Positions 17,170 to 26,181 of a stretch of 64,000 nucleotides of DNA are shown piece after piece. Both the position numbers and the translations under genes were made by a program. Numbering within the stretch: position 1 is the first letter of the stretch; the number at the start of each line of letters is the position of its first letter. This DNA comes from Desulfatitalea alkaliphila (GTDB lineage: Bacteria; Desulfobacterota; Desulfobacteria; Desulfobacterales; Desulfosarcinaceae). The notes under the pieces were generated by a model. The model was not told the origin of the DNA and did no database searches. It worked only from the letters and a program-made list of their open reading frames with translations. The DNA lies in NCBI RefSeq assembly GCF_022968795.1, contig NZ_JALJRB010000001.1, positions 248,001 through 312,000 on the forward strand, given 5' to 3'.

Positions 17170-18975
17170 ATGCCCCCCACTGAGACGCCAGCATCTTTTG
17201 TACCCACCACGCCGGCGGAAGTCCGGCAGCTTGGCTGGTCGGCGCTGGATGTGATCATCGTCAGCGGCGACACCTACATCGACGCGCCCCAGATCGGCGC
17301 GGCGGTGATCGCCCGGGTGCTGCTGGCGGCGGGTTTCCGGGTGGGGGTCATCGCCCAACCCGATGTGAGCGACGGCCGGGACATCACGCGGTTGGGGGAA
17401 CCGGTGCTTTTTTGGGGCGTCACCGGCGGCAGCGTCGATTCCATGGTGGCCAACTTCACCGCTTCCGGGCGCAGGCGCAAAAGCGACGATTTGACCCCGG
17501 GAGGGCAAAACACCCGACGGCCCGACCGGGCGGTCCTGGCCTACAGCCACCTGATCCGGCGCCACTTCAAGCAGACGCGGCCCATCGTGCTGGGGGGCAT
17601 CGAGGCCAGCCTGCGGCGCATCTCCCACTACGATGCCTGGAGCGACGGGGTGCGACGTTCCATCCTGTTCGACGCCAAGGCCGGTTTTCTGCTCTACGGC
17701 ATGGCCGACGACACGGTGGTGGACCTGGCCCGTCGGCTGCAACAAGGACAATCGCCACACACCCTGCGCGGCCTCTGTTATATCGCGCGCGAGTTGCCCG
17801 ATCCGGATGAAGCGCGCTGGAACGGACCCGACGTGAAACTGCCCGACCATGCGGTGGTGCGTGACGACAAACAGGCCTTTGCCCGCATGTTCGCGCAGTT
17901 CTACGAAAACACCGATCCCTGGCGCGGCCGGCGCCTGATCCAGCGGCAGGACACCCGTTTCCTGGTTCAGAATCCCCCACCGCCACCGCCGCCGCCCGAG
18001 GTGCTGGATGCCGTGCACGAATTGCCCTACACCCGGTCGGTGCACCCCTACTACGCCGCCGACGGACCGGTGGCCGCCCTGGAGACCATCCGCTTCTCCC
18101 TGACCACCCACCGGGGTTGTTTCGGTGAGTGCCGTTTTTGCGCCATCGCCGCGCACCAAGGCCGGCAGGTGATCTCCCGCAGCCCCGCCTCCATCCTGCG
18201 CGAGGCCGAGGCGTTAACGCACCACCCCGATTTCAAGGGGATCATCGCCGACGTGGGCGGCCCCACGGCCAACATGTACGCCATGCAATGCCCTGTTGTC
18301 GCCGGCCGCGGGGGATGCACGGACAAGGGATGTCTCGTTCCCCGCCCCTGCAGGACCCTGGCGCCGGACCACCGCCCCCAGATCGCCCTGCTGGACGCCC
18401 TGCGCCGGCTGCCTGGCGTGCGCAAGGTGTTCGTGGCTTCGGGCCTGCGTTACGACCTGATCCTGGCGGACCGCAAGCATGGCGAAGCTTACCTGGAGAC
18501 CCTGCTGCGCCACCACGTCTCCGGGCAACTCAAGATCGCACCGGAACATTGCGACGACAGGGTGCTGCAAAGGATGGGCAAGCCGGGCCGGGATCGCCTG
18601 GAAGCCTTCATCGATCTGTTCGAGCGCGTCAACCACCGCCTTCCCAAACGGTGTTTCCTGACCTACTACTTCATGGCCGCCTACCCCGGCTGCGGCGAAC
18701 CGGAGATGCGCGCCCTGGCCCGCTTCACCCGCGAAAAGCTGAAGCTGCGGCCCGAACAGGTGCAGATCTTCACACCCACACCATCCACCTATGCCACGGT
18801 GATGCATTATACAGAGACGGATCCTTTCAGCGGAGATGCGTTGTTTGTCGAAAAGAAGATAAAAGGCAAGGTGGCTCAGAAAGCCATGCTGACGGCCGCC
18901 AAATGGAAGGGGTGGGACGGGAAAAAGAAAAAACAACGTCCGGCGCGGGGCGGTAAGCCGGGCACCGGACGGTGA
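17170..18975 (+). CDS. ygiQ: YgiQ family radical SAM protein
   Basis: 601 residues. The N-terminal B12-binding-like domain (WSALDVIIVSGDTYIDAPQIG) is followed by the radical SAM cluster motif THRGCFGECRFCAIAAHQGR; the cysteine spacing C-x3-C-x2-C is characteristic of the UPF0313/YgiQ family. Later blocks are VGGPTANMYAMQC, LKIAPEHCDDRVL, KRCFLTYYFMAAYPGCGEPE and QVQIFTPTPSTYATVMHYT. A run of eight prolines (about residue 275) links domains. The C-terminus is Lys/Arg-rich. The reaction catalysed by YgiQ enzymes is not established. The gene stands alone. Confidence 0.93.
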   Translation: MPPTETPASFVPTTPAEVRQLGWSALDVIIVSGDTYIDAPQIGAAVIARVLLAAGFRVGVIAQPDVSDGRDITRLGEPVLFWGVTGGSVDSMVANFTASGRRRKSDDLTPGGQNTRRPDRAVLAYSHLIRRHFKQTRPIVLGGIEASLRRISHYDAWSDGVRRSILFDAKAGFLLYGMADDTVVDLARRLQQGQSPHTLRGLCYIARELPDPDEARWNGPDVKLPDHAVVRDDKQAFARMFAQFYENTDPWRGRRLIQRQDTRFLVQNPPPPPPPPEVLDAVHELPYTRSVHPYYAADGPVAALETIRFSLTTHRGCFGECRFCAIAAHQGRQVISRSPASILREAEALTHHPDFKGIIADVGGPTANMYAMQCPVVAGRGGCTDKGCLVPRPCRTLAPDHRPQIALLDALRRLPGVRKVFVASGLRYDLILADRKHGEAYLETLLRHHVSGQLKIAPEHCDDRVLQRMGKPGRDRLEAFIDLFERVNHRLPKRCFLTYYFMAAYPGCGEPEMRALARFTREKLKLRPEQVQIFTPTPSTYATVMHYTETDPFSGDALFVEKKIKGKVAQKAMLTAAKWKGWDGKKKKQRPARGGKPGTGR

Positions 18976-18991
18976 TGGTTTTGAACCGTAA

Positions 18992-19096
18992 CTAAATTTT
19001 GTCCTTTTTTTTCTCCTGCTTGGCCTTGCGTTTCTCCTTGAGGGACTGGGCGGGTTTCTTTTTGCCTTCCTTGCGTGTATCCTGGGCTTTGGCCAT
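18992..19096 (-). CDS. Lys-rich small protein, 34 aa
   Basis: Translates as MAKAQDTRKEGKKKPAQSLK followed by EKRKAKQEKKKDKI: about half the residues are Lys or Arg. An excellent AAGGAGGG lies 6 nt before the ATG at 19096, which is the best reason to call it a gene. Similar short basic MAK-type proteins are common in proteobacteria and have no known role; nucleic-acid or ribosome association is only a guess. It is convergent with ygiQ, 16 nt from its stop. Confidence 0.7.
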   Translation of the reverse strand: MAKAQDTRKEGKKKPAQSLKEKRKAKQEKKKDKI

Positions 19097-19240
19097 GGTT
19101 GCCCTCCTTTTGTTTCATGAGTGGATGACGGATCGAAGCCACACCTGTTCTGAACAATGCGAACGATGTCCGATCTTTTCTCCCCCTATCACCAAACCAC
19201 CCGGGATGTCCAAACAAACGCGACGTCCCGCAAGGGTCCA

Positions 19241-20851
19241 TCATGAATGGTTCCGTTTCAACTGCTGCTTCAAAATTTTGCCGGTGGGATTCCGGGGAAA
19301 GGTTTCCATGAAATCAACGATTTCGGGGATTTTGTACTTGGCGAGCTTGTCCCCCAGGTAGTCGCGCAGTTCATCGGCGGTCATGGTGCCGGGCTGTTTG
19401 AGGATGACACAGGCCCGCACGCGCTCGCCCAGGGCCGCGTCGGGGACGCCCACCACGGCCACCTCGGCGATTTTGGGGTGTTTTTCCAGGGGGATTTCGA
19501 TCTCCCGCGGATAGATGTTCTCGCCGCCGCGGTTGATCATCTCCTTGAGCCGGCCGGAGATGAAGACGTAGCCCTGTTCGTTCATGTAGCCGATGTCGCC
19601 GGTGTGCAGCCAGCCGTCGCGCAGGCTTTCGGCGGTGGCTTCAGGTTTGTTCAGATAGCCGAGCATCACGGCCTCGCCCCGCACGCAGATCTCCCCTTTT
19701 TCGCCATAGGGCAGAATGTTGTTGTCGCCATCCATGATCTCCACCTCCAGCCCTGGAAAGGCGGCACCGATGGCGCCGGCCACGCGCGGCAGGTTGGTGT
19801 TGGTGGTGGAGACGCCGGTGGCTTCGGTGAGGCCGTAACCGTCGATCACCTGCACGTCGAACTTCTCCTTGAAGGCGTCCATCAAGGGGATGGGCATGGG
19901 GGCGGCGCCGGTGTAGGCCAGGCGCAACGTGAGCTTTTCGCGGTCGATGACGGCCGGGTCGGCGGCTTGGAAAATATAATCGTACATGGCCGGCACCCCC
20001 TGCACCACCGTGACGCCGAATTGCTGAATGGCGGGCCAGAAGTCGGCGGGCGAAAAGCGGCTGCGGATGCAAACGCTCATGCCGAGATAGATGGAGGGGT
20101 AGGTCCAGACACACAGTGGATTGGTGTGAAACATGGGCAGGAGGATCATCATCACGTCGCCGGGGCGGTGGACGCCCAGCACCGCCTTGCCTTTGCAGAT
20201 GCTCAGCTCGTTGCGGTGGGAGATCAATATGCCCTTGGGCATGCCGGTGGTGCCCGAGGAGTAGAGCAGCATGGTGGGATCGTCGGGGGCTTGGTCCACC
20301 AGGCACTCCTCATCGGGATATTCGGCCAGGATCGCCGCCAGGGTGTATTGGGCGATGTCGGCCTGGTGAGTCACGTCGGTGACCACCTCCACCACCACCG
20401 GCTTGTGCCGGGCCTTGGCCAGGCCGGCGGCGAAGTCGGCCATGTAGTCGCTGCCCACGAACACCACCTTGGGCTTGCTGTCGTCGAGGACGTAGGCGAT
20501 TTCGGGTCCTTTGAGCATGTAGTTGATGGCGCCGGCCACGGCCCCCAATTTCTGCGTGCCGAACATGGTGTAAAAAATTTCCGGCGCGTTCAACACCATG
20601 GTGGAAACGATGTCCCCCCTGTCCACCCCCTGCTTTTTGAGAAAATGGGCCACCCGGTTGGCGCGCCGGTTGACCTGGGCGTAGGTGATCACCTGATCAT
20701 AATAGTACGCCAGGGGGCTGTCGGGTGTTTCCCGGGCGCGAACCACCAGCATTTCGGCGATATTGCGAAAATCGATCTGTTTGCCCTGCAACATTTCGAT
20801 CTGTTCCAGGGGCACCAGCTCCCGGACGATCCGTTGGCTTTTGTCGATCAT
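19241..20851 (-). CDS. AMP-dependent acyl-CoA synthetase (fatty-acid-CoA ligase type)
   Basis: 536 residues. ANL superfamily motifs: the P-loop LLYSSGTTGMPKG, IDGYGLTEATGVSTTN (A5), DGWLHTGDIGYMNEQGYVFI with the ATP-ribose Asp (A7), GRLKEMINRGGENIYPREIE (A8) and NPTGKILKQQLK with the catalytic Lys (A10). It forms an acyl adenylate from a carboxylic acid and ATP and transfers it to CoA. Chain length and substrate are not assigned; length and motifs fit medium/long-chain fatty acid or aromatic acid ligases. It is monocistronic. Confidence 0.92.
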   Translation of the reverse strand: MIDKSQRIVRELVPLEQIEMLQGKQIDFRNIAEMLVVRARETPDSPLAYYYDQVITYAQVNRRANRVAHFLKKQGVDRGDIVSTMVLNAPEIFYTMFGTQKLGAVAGAINYMLKGPEIAYVLDDSKPKVVFVGSDYMADFAAGLAKARHKPVVVEVVTDVTHQADIAQYTLAAILAEYPDEECLVDQAPDDPTMLLYSSGTTGMPKGILISHRNELSICKGKAVLGVHRPGDVMMILLPMFHTNPLCVWTYPSIYLGMSVCIRSRFSPADFWPAIQQFGVTVVQGVPAMYDYIFQAADPAVIDREKLTLRLAYTGAAPMPIPLMDAFKEKFDVQVIDGYGLTEATGVSTTNTNLPRVAGAIGAAFPGLEVEIMDGDNNILPYGEKGEICVRGEAVMLGYLNKPEATAESLRDGWLHTGDIGYMNEQGYVFISGRLKEMINRGGENIYPREIEIPLEKHPKIAEVAVVGVPDAALGERVRACVILKQPGTMTADELRDYLGDKLAKYKIPEIVDFMETFPRNPTGKILKQQLKRNHS

Positions 20852-20953
20852 GGGCCGTCCCTCCGTCCATTGTCAGGATTGCATATGTGCTTTTGTACCG
20901 CAGATCGTTCGGACCATCAACAAGGATCTGAGATGACAGGCCGATGTACGGCC

Positions 20954-22066
20954 CTACCGAACATCCGACCAGTACCGGTCCACCGCCGCCAGGTCCACCC
21001 AGAGGAACGCGGGCCGATAGAGATCGGCGTTGCGATAAACGGCATCGGGATCGTCGATGGGATTGCGGTTGTAAGAAACCAGCGCACGCTGATGGTCACC
21101 GAACTGGGGATGAACAAAGGGGTTGTAAACGGCCGCCCCCGCATGGTCGCCGGGCGCCGTGTAAAGCCGCAGGGGACCTTGCCAAGGCCCCTCGGGTCGA
21201 TCGGCACGGTAAACCACGAGCCGGCGGGAAAAGGGCCGGCGGCCATCCATGGTGAACAGGTAAAACCGCCCACGGGCAACCAACACGCCATATTGGGTGG
21301 AAACCCCGCCGAGGATGGGGCGTGTGGCGGCCGGCTCCGGGGACCAGCCCCGGCCGTCGTAGTATTCCCATGGCCCGTGGAGGTGCGCCGGCGGCGCCCT
21401 GGCCAGGTGGGCCTGCTGGGGCACGGCCTGGTCGTCGATGCCGAAAATATAAACCACACCGTCCCCTTGCACCAAGCTGACGCCGTATAAAATGGCGTTG
21501 TCCGAAGGCGCCGCCTGGATCGACATCCGTTCAAGGCCGGGCAGGTCCAGCCGCGCCAGGGCGTTGCCGGTCCAGCGCCACTGCCACAGCCGGTCGCCCG
21601 TGGATTGGAAGCGGTGCAGAAAGACCAGCAAATGCCCGCCGGTCGCCAGGCCGTGGGCGGGCCAATACCAAGCATCGGGAGCTTCGGCGGGAAAAGCGTC
21701 GGCGCCGCCGCCATCCGGAGCCCGGCAGCGCGTCTCCAGGGCCGAGCCGTCCTGCACCAAAAGGCAGTTGCGCACGAAAGGGGCATCCTTGCCGCGGGAA
21801 CCATCGGGCGCCACGGTGCCCAAAAATGAGTCACCGAAGAGCCACACCGTGCGCCCGTCGGGCAACGGCACGGACAAGGTGCCGTCGCCGCCGGTCCACC
21901 CGCCTTCGCCCGTGTGAAAGCGGCTCTCGAAATCCGCCGCCGGCTGCACCAGCGGGTGTGCCGATGGATGTTGAACCCCATCCTGGCGCGCGCAGTGCGC
22001 CAGGAGCCCTGTCAGGGACAGGAACAGCAGCAGAACGAGGCCATGTCGGCGCATACGATGCCGCAT
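20954..22066 (-). CDS. Putative lipoprotein with DUF4185/DUF5005-like beta-propeller region
   Basis: 370 residues from the ATG at 22066; a TTG seven codons earlier is also possible. An N-terminal hydrophobic stretch ends in GLLAHCARQ, a lipobox with an unusual His before Cys. The rest has repeated blade-like strands with Trp/Gly: FHTGEGGWTGGDGTLSVPLP, VWLFGDSFLGTV, NAILYGVSLVQGDGVVYIFG and YGVLVARGRFYLFTMDG. This looks like the DUF4185/DUF5005 group, related to glycoside-hydrolase-like propellers. The substrate is unknown and family assignment is from memory of the pattern. Confidence 0.6.
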   Translation of the reverse strand: MRHRMRRHGLVLLLFLSLTGLLAHCARQDGVQHPSAHPLVQPAADFESRFHTGEGGWTGGDGTLSVPLPDGRTVWLFGDSFLGTVAPDGSRGKDAPFVRNCLLVQDGSALETRCRAPDGGGADAFPAEAPDAWYWPAHGLATGGHLLVFLHRFQSTGDRLWQWRWTGNALARLDLPGLERMSIQAAPSDNAILYGVSLVQGDGVVYIFGIDDQAVPQQAHLARAPPAHLHGPWEYYDGRGWSPEPAATRPILGGVSTQYGVLVARGRFYLFTMDGRRPFSRRLVVYRADRPEGPWQGPLRLYTAPGDHAGAAVYNPFVHPQFGDHQRALVSYNRNPIDDPDAVYRNADLYRPAFLWVDLAAVDRYWSDVR

Positions 22067-22111
22067 ACCGGGTCCGTTGTTGCCCAACGGCCGTTGCCGA
22101 ACGGCCGCAGA

Positions 22112-22591
22112 TTAAGGGTTGCGTCGTTCCAGATCCAACAGATGGGCCTTGACGCTCAGGCCGCCGCCGAAACCCACCAGTTGTCCGTTGCGCCCGATCA
22201 CCCGGTGGCACGGCACGACGATGGGTAAAGGGTTGCGCCCGACGGCGCCGCCCACGGCCCTGGCGGCCCGTCCATTGCCGATGCGTTCCGCCACCCATTG
22301 ATAGGATACGGTGGCGCCATAGGGGATTTGGCCCAGGGCGGTCCAAACGCGCAATTGAAAAGGGGTGCCGCGGGGCGCAAGGGGCAGTTGAAAGGCGCGC
22401 CGGCGACCGGCGAAATATTCGCCCAACTGTGCCCGCACTTCGGAAAAGAATTCCGGATCGCGGCGCCAGGCGGCATCCATCGACACCGGGTGGCGATTTT
22501 GGGGGAACGTGATGTGGCGCAAGCCATCGGCATCGGCCACCAGGGTCAGTCGCCCCACTTCCGGGGCATCGAAATAATCCCAATGGATCAT
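22112..22591 (-). CDS. ogt: Methylated-DNA-[protein]-cysteine S-methyltransferase
   Basis: 159 residues from the ATG at 22591, fixed by a strong AAGGAGG. The active-site motif IVVPCHRVIG carries the methyl-acceptor Cys. Upstream is GTPFQLRVWTALGQIPYGAT and the helix-turn-helix region with Arg finger (GNGRAARAVGGAVGRNPLPI). It directly reverses O6-alkylguanine in DNA by suicide transfer. The gene lies 38 nt downstream of the lutC stop on the same strand and may be read through with it. Confidence 0.94.
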   Translation of the reverse strand: MIHWDYFDAPEVGRLTLVADADGLRHITFPQNRHPVSMDAAWRRDPEFFSEVRAQLGEYFAGRRRAFQLPLAPRGTPFQLRVWTALGQIPYGATVSYQWVAERIGNGRAARAVGGAVGRNPLPIVVPCHRVIGRNGQLVGFGGGLSVKAHLLDLERRNP

Positions 22592-22629
22592 GGCGTACCT
22601 CCTTGCGCAAAGGATTCGGGTCGCCCGAT

Positions 22630-23304
22630 TCAAGTTTGGGTCAGCAGCAGGACGATCAATTTCTGTGGGCCGTGCATGCCTTTGAAAGGGGTGCCTTGAA
22701 TGTCGGCGGTCATGCTGGGGCCGGTGATGAAGGTAATCTGGCCCGGGCGGCATTCCCCGGCGTAAATGGCGGCCATGGCCGTTTCATAATCGGGCACAAT
22801 CCGCTCGGCCGGCAGCACGGCGATGTGCACCAGCGGCGCCAACGAGATCAGGCGCGCCTGGCGCGCATCGTGGACCAGCACCAGGGTGCCCGATTCGGCC
22901 ACGGCGAAATCGACGCCGGTGATGCCGGCCTGGACATCATCGAAAACGGCGCGCACGTAGCGGTCGCGATCCGGGTAATCGGCGGGGGTGACCATTTCCA
23001 CTCCATGGCGCCGCCCCCGGTCCGCCAACCCCAGCGGCGCCACCACCTCATCCGAGGCCACCATGGCCCGGGCGACCTGCTCCTCGGCCAGGATGCGCGC
23101 CAGGGTTTCCAACAGGGCGACAGGGTCGGCCACCGGGTACACGACGCCCGCCTGTTCCGTCAGCCGATCGATGAAAAGGGCCTGCAAGCGATCCCGATCC
23201 AGGGCCTTTTCCGGTGCCGGGGGCAACGCGGGCCGGGACGGCAACGGTCGTGGCACGGCGGCTTCCAGGCGTTGCAAGATGGCGTTGCGCGCATCGTCGC
23301 TCAT
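22630..23304 (-). CDS. lutC: Lactate utilization protein C (LutC/YkgG family)
   Basis: 224 residues from the ATG at 23304, supported by AAGGAGG and by the ATGA overlap with lutB. It is a LUD-domain protein: GITGVDFAVAESGTLVLVHD, ARLISLAPLVHIAVLPAERI and TFITGPSMTADIQGTPFKGM. With LutA and LutB it forms an iron-sulfur L-lactate oxidase complex that feeds electrons to the respiratory chain. Third gene of lutABC. Confidence 0.92.
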   Translation of the reverse strand: MSDDARNAILQRLEAAVPRPLPSRPALPPAPEKALDRDRLQALFIDRLTEQAGVVYPVADPVALLETLARILAEEQVARAMVASDEVVAPLGLADRGRRHGVEMVTPADYPDRDRYVRAVFDDVQAGITGVDFAVAESGTLVLVHDARQARLISLAPLVHIAVLPAERIVPDYETAMAAIYAGECRPGQITFITGPSMTADIQGTPFKGMHGPQKLIVLLLTQT

Positions 23305-24758
23305 GACGACACCTCCTTGCGCGGCTTTCGCGCCGCCGCCCCCTGCCGCCACCGGTCGTGGAAAGTATCCTGCGGCAAGAGCGGCAGGTCACGGCTGCTG
23401 AACCACCCTTCGGTCCGGCGGGTGATGCGGGAGATGGTGCCGTCGTGCGCGTGCCGGTTGGCCACCCGGCGCACGATGCGGGCAAACAGGCGCCAAAGAC
23501 GGGGATGGCTGCCGACGAAGGCATGGCCCCAATAGGCCAACCGTTCCATGGCGGAACGGCCCCGGCCGCCCATTTGCGGATCGGCCTGCACGTCCTTGTG
23601 GCGATAATAGAGTAGGGTGGCCGGGTGGTCGATGCCGGCCGGGCAGATCACCTTGCAGCGATGGCAGAGGGTGCAGGCCCGGATCAGGTCCCCGGTGTCG
23701 GCCAATCCCCGCAACGCCGGGGTGAGCACCTGGCCCATGGGGCCGGAGTAGGCCCAGCCGTAGGGGTAGCCGCCCACCTTGCCGTACACCGGGCAGGCGT
23801 TGAGGCACGCCCCGCAGCGAATGCAGCGCAGCACCTCGCGGGTGTGGGGATCGGCCGCCATGGCGGAACGGCCGTTGTCCAGCACGATGATGTGCAGCTC
23901 CTCAGGGCCGTCGCTTTCCCCTTCCCGGCGAGGGCCGCTGTCGAAGGTGATGTAGGCGCCCGCCGCCTGTCCGGTGGCGCTGCGGCACAGCACCCGCAGC
24001 ATGTGCAGAGCGTCGGCCATGGTGGGCACCACCTTCTCCAGGCTCATGACGCACACCAGGGTGCGGGGGCTCGACTTGTTGAAACGGATGTTGCCCTCGT
24101 TCTCCACATTGATCACGGTACCGGTGTCGGCCACGGCGATGTTGACCCCGGTGACGCCCATCCGCAGGTCCCGGAACTTGTCCCGCAGAAACCGGCGCGC
24201 GGCCCGTCCCAGGGTCACCGGGTCGATGGTGGGGGTGTCCAGCACGCCGCGGGCCATGAAGATGTCCCGGATCTGTTCCACCGGAATGTTGATGGCCGGC
24301 CCCACGATGTGAAAGGGCGGTTTCTCCAGCAGCTGGGCGATGAACTCGCCCAGATCGGTCTCCCAGGCGGTGATCCCCGCGGCGGCCAGGGCATCGTTGA
24401 GCCCCAGCTCCTCGGTGATCATGGACTTGCCCTTGGTCACATAGCGGGCCCCTTTGCGACGGGCCAGATCCACGATGTAGGCGTTGGCCGCATCACTGTC
24501 CGCGGCCCAGAAAACGAGGGCGCCGTTGGCCTCGGCATTGGCTTCGAAGGTCTTGAGCAGCTCCGGCAGCCGCTCGATGGCCTCGCCGCGGATGGCATGG
24601 CCGTAGGCATGGGCCGCCTCGGGATCGGCGAAACTTCGGTAGGCGGCATCGCGGCGGGCCGAAAGCCGTATGGGCAGCAGGCGCAGGAACTTTTGGGTGC
24701 GGGCGTTGTCCAGCTCCACCTGGGCGGTCTCTTTGAAACGGGCGGTGGTCAGCTCCAT
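23301..24758 (-). CDS. lutB: Lactate utilization iron-sulfur protein B
   Basis: 485 residues from the ATG at 24758. The N-terminal LUD domain includes YVTKGKSMITEELGLNDAL, GVTGVNIAVADTGTVINVEN and VCVMSLEKVVPTM. The C-terminal ferredoxin-like part has two 4Fe-4S motifs, CIRCGACLNACPVY and CTLCHRCKVICPAGI. It is the electron-carrying core of the LutABC lactate oxidation complex. It overlaps lutA by 10 nt and lutC by 4 nt. Confidence 0.93.
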   Translation of the reverse strand: MELTTARFKETAQVELDNARTQKFLRLLPIRLSARRDAAYRSFADPEAAHAYGHAIRGEAIERLPELLKTFEANAEANGALVFWAADSDAANAYIVDLARRKGARYVTKGKSMITEELGLNDALAAAGITAWETDLGEFIAQLLEKPPFHIVGPAINIPVEQIRDIFMARGVLDTPTIDPVTLGRAARRFLRDKFRDLRMGVTGVNIAVADTGTVINVENEGNIRFNKSSPRTLVCVMSLEKVVPTMADALHMLRVLCRSATGQAAGAYITFDSGPRREGESDGPEELHIIVLDNGRSAMAADPHTREVLRCIRCGACLNACPVYGKVGGYPYGWAYSGPMGQVLTPALRGLADTGDLIRACTLCHRCKVICPAGIDHPATLLYYRHKDVQADPQMGGRGRSAMERLAYWGHAFVGSHPRLWRLFARIVRRVANRHAHDGTISRITRRTEGWFSSRDLPLLPQDTFHDRWRQGAAARKPRKEVSS

Positions 24759-25504
24759 GCGTCCCTCGCTGGACCGTCGGGGAGACGGTCGGCCAAAAAC
24801 TGAGCCAGGTGCATCGCCTGTTTGTCCGGATGGTGGCGATGCAGATAACCGCCGATGTTGAGCAGGCAGCCCGGATCGCACATCACCAGCAGATCGGCGC
24901 CGCTTTCCAGGAAAAAGGCCACTTTCTGACGAACCAGGGCGGAGGAGATGGGCGCGAAACTGTTGGCGAAGGTGCCTCCGAAACCGCAGCACACATCGGC
25001 GCCCTGCCATTCCTTCAGCGTGGCGCCCCGCACGGCCCGAATCAGCGCCTTGGGTTGCGCCGAAACACCTAAGGCGTTGAGGGTGCTGCACGATTCGTGG
25101 TAGGCCACCGTCACCTCATCCGCGGCCCCCACATCCTGCACCCCCAGAAAGTCGACCACGAACTGGCTCAGCTCATAAACCCGCGGCGCCAAGGCCAGGG
25201 CGCGGGCGCGCCAAGCGGGTTCATCGGCGAACAGCTCGGCATAGCGCTGCTTGACCATATGCACGCAGGACCCCGAAGGACTGACGATCAACGGGTCATG
25301 CTCGAACACCCGGATGAAGCGGCGCGCCAGGCGCCGGGCCTCGTCGCGGTGCCCGCCGTTGAAGGCCATCAAACCGCAGCAGGTCTGTTCCGAATGGTAG
25401 ATCGGCTTGCAGCCCAAATGGGACAGCAGGGTCGCGGTACACTCGCCCACCCGCGGCAGCACCAGATCCACCAAGCAGGGTATGAAAAGCGATACGGTGG
25501 GCAT
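24749..25504 (-). CDS. lutA: Lactate utilization protein A (CCG-domain iron-sulfur protein)
   Basis: 251 residues from the ATG at 25504, with AAGGAG about 10 nt upstream; the frame is open 21 codons further. Two CCG domains, QTCCGLMAFNGG and DVCCGFGGTFAN, are the cysteine-rich cofactor-binding repeats also found in heterodisulfide reductase HdrB and glycolate oxidase GlcF. It is the first gene of lutABC, so transcription starts upstream on the minus strand at about 25.5-25.6 kb. Confidence 0.93.
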   Translation of the reverse strand: MPTVSLFIPCLVDLVLPRVGECTATLLSHLGCKPIYHSEQTCCGLMAFNGGHRDEARRLARRFIRVFEHDPLIVSPSGSCVHMVKQRYAELFADEPAWRARALALAPRVYELSQFVVDFLGVQDVGAADEVTVAYHESCSTLNALGVSAQPKALIRAVRGATLKEWQGADVCCGFGGTFANSFAPISSALVRQKVAFFLESGADLLVMCDPGCLLNIGGYLHRHHPDKQAMHLAQFLADRLPDGPARDAWS

Positions 25505-25702
25505 ATGGCCCAGGCTCCTTTGCAGGCAATTTTTTAAACCCATCATGGGTTCGGCACGCCGGCCCATCCACGACGGCCCGCCATGTACCCCGAAAACACC
25601 ACCGAAGTCCCAACCTAACCCAATATCACGACAGTGGCAAGGAGCGGTTGGGATCGATCCCGGGACTTTGCCCGCGCCTTCGGGAGGCAGGGTTAATCGA
25701 TG

Positions 25703-25740
25703 GAATTAGGGTTTCCGAAGATCCGATTTGGGGTTTCCCC
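25703..25740. repeat. 38-nt repeat shared with 62899-62936
   Basis: GAATTAGGGTTTCCGAAGAT and the following ATTTGGGG-TTTCCCC align position for position with 62899-62936; about 30 of 38 bases match, without gaps. Both copies lie in non-coding DNA. Confidence 0.5.
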
Positions 25741-25854
25741 TCTTTGCAGGGGCAGCGGTCTCGTCCTATAAGAACCCTAACAGGACAAAACGATATTGCA
25801 GGCAAGAGACACAAAAAATCACAACTGAGATGTCGTTAGGCTTCACTTCCCCGC

Positions 25855-25886
25855 AAAGCCCTTCCTCCCCGGAAGGGCTTTTTTTT
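25855..25886 (+). terminator. Strong rho-independent terminator (plus strand)
   Basis: AAAGCCCTTCC (25855-25865) pairs with GGAAGGGCTTT (25871-25881) and is followed by a run of T. No plus-strand gene precedes it: the nearest upstream gene, lutA, is on the minus strand. Confidence 0.85.
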
Positions 25887-25919
25887 AAACCCCACCCCTA
25901 CTTTCGCGAGCTGCACCAA

Positions 25920-26012
25920 ATGCGGGTGGACAACCTGAACGCCGCTTTCGACAGCGCCGATGCCAGTCCGGCGCTGGCCGACGTGCCGCGCAAGGGATTG
26001 ATCCTGACCTGA
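25920..26012 (+). pseudogene. Short coding-like fragment, possible gene remnant
   Basis: Reads MRVDNLNAAFDSADASPALA, then DVPRKGLILT and a stop; the frame runs back through PYFRELHQ to the terminator at 25886. Composition looks like the C-terminal tail of a soluble protein, but I recognise no family and there is no Shine-Dalgarno. It may be a decayed gene end or chance. Confidence 0.25.
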
Positions 26013-26107
26013 TACCGAACCGAAAGATTGTGAAAACGGATTTGCGGGCTGACGCACCTTGTCCGGTGCATCAGCATGCGCAACACCGGACAGTCGATCA
26101 AATACAA

Positions 26108-26160
26108 ATGGCGGGATGCCTTTTCAGGGCGCGCCACGCGCCCCCGACATCCCGCCCATT
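26108..26160 (-). terminator. Nested hairpin after the pectate lyase gene
   Basis: ATGGCGGGATG and CATCCCGCCCAT form the outer stem, with an inner GGGCGCG/CGCGCCC stem. It sits 22 nt past the pectate lyase stop on the minus strand. The T-rich tail is weak, so termination strength is uncertain. Confidence 0.5.
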
Positions 26161-26181
26161 CCTGAATTCAATACGCAGCCA

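Larger units (their letters stand above)
25505..26181. other. Intergenic region between lutA and the pectate lyase gene
   Basis: Holds an isolated plus-strand terminator, a 38-nt repeat shared with the 62.9-kb region, a short coding-like stretch and a large hairpin that probably ends the pectate lyase transcript. No complete gene can be supported. Confidence 0.6.

Noticed and set aside
16732-18159. A 475-codon minus-strand frame over the start of ygiQ and the repeat
   Set aside because: It runs through a non-coding repeat and a well-identified gene, so it is a chance frame.
19247-21490. A 747-codon open frame antisense to the acyl-CoA ligase and lipoprotein genes
   Set aside because: It is a GC-bias shadow: rich in Gly/His/Val, no domain, and it crosses two real minus-strand genes with clear motifs.
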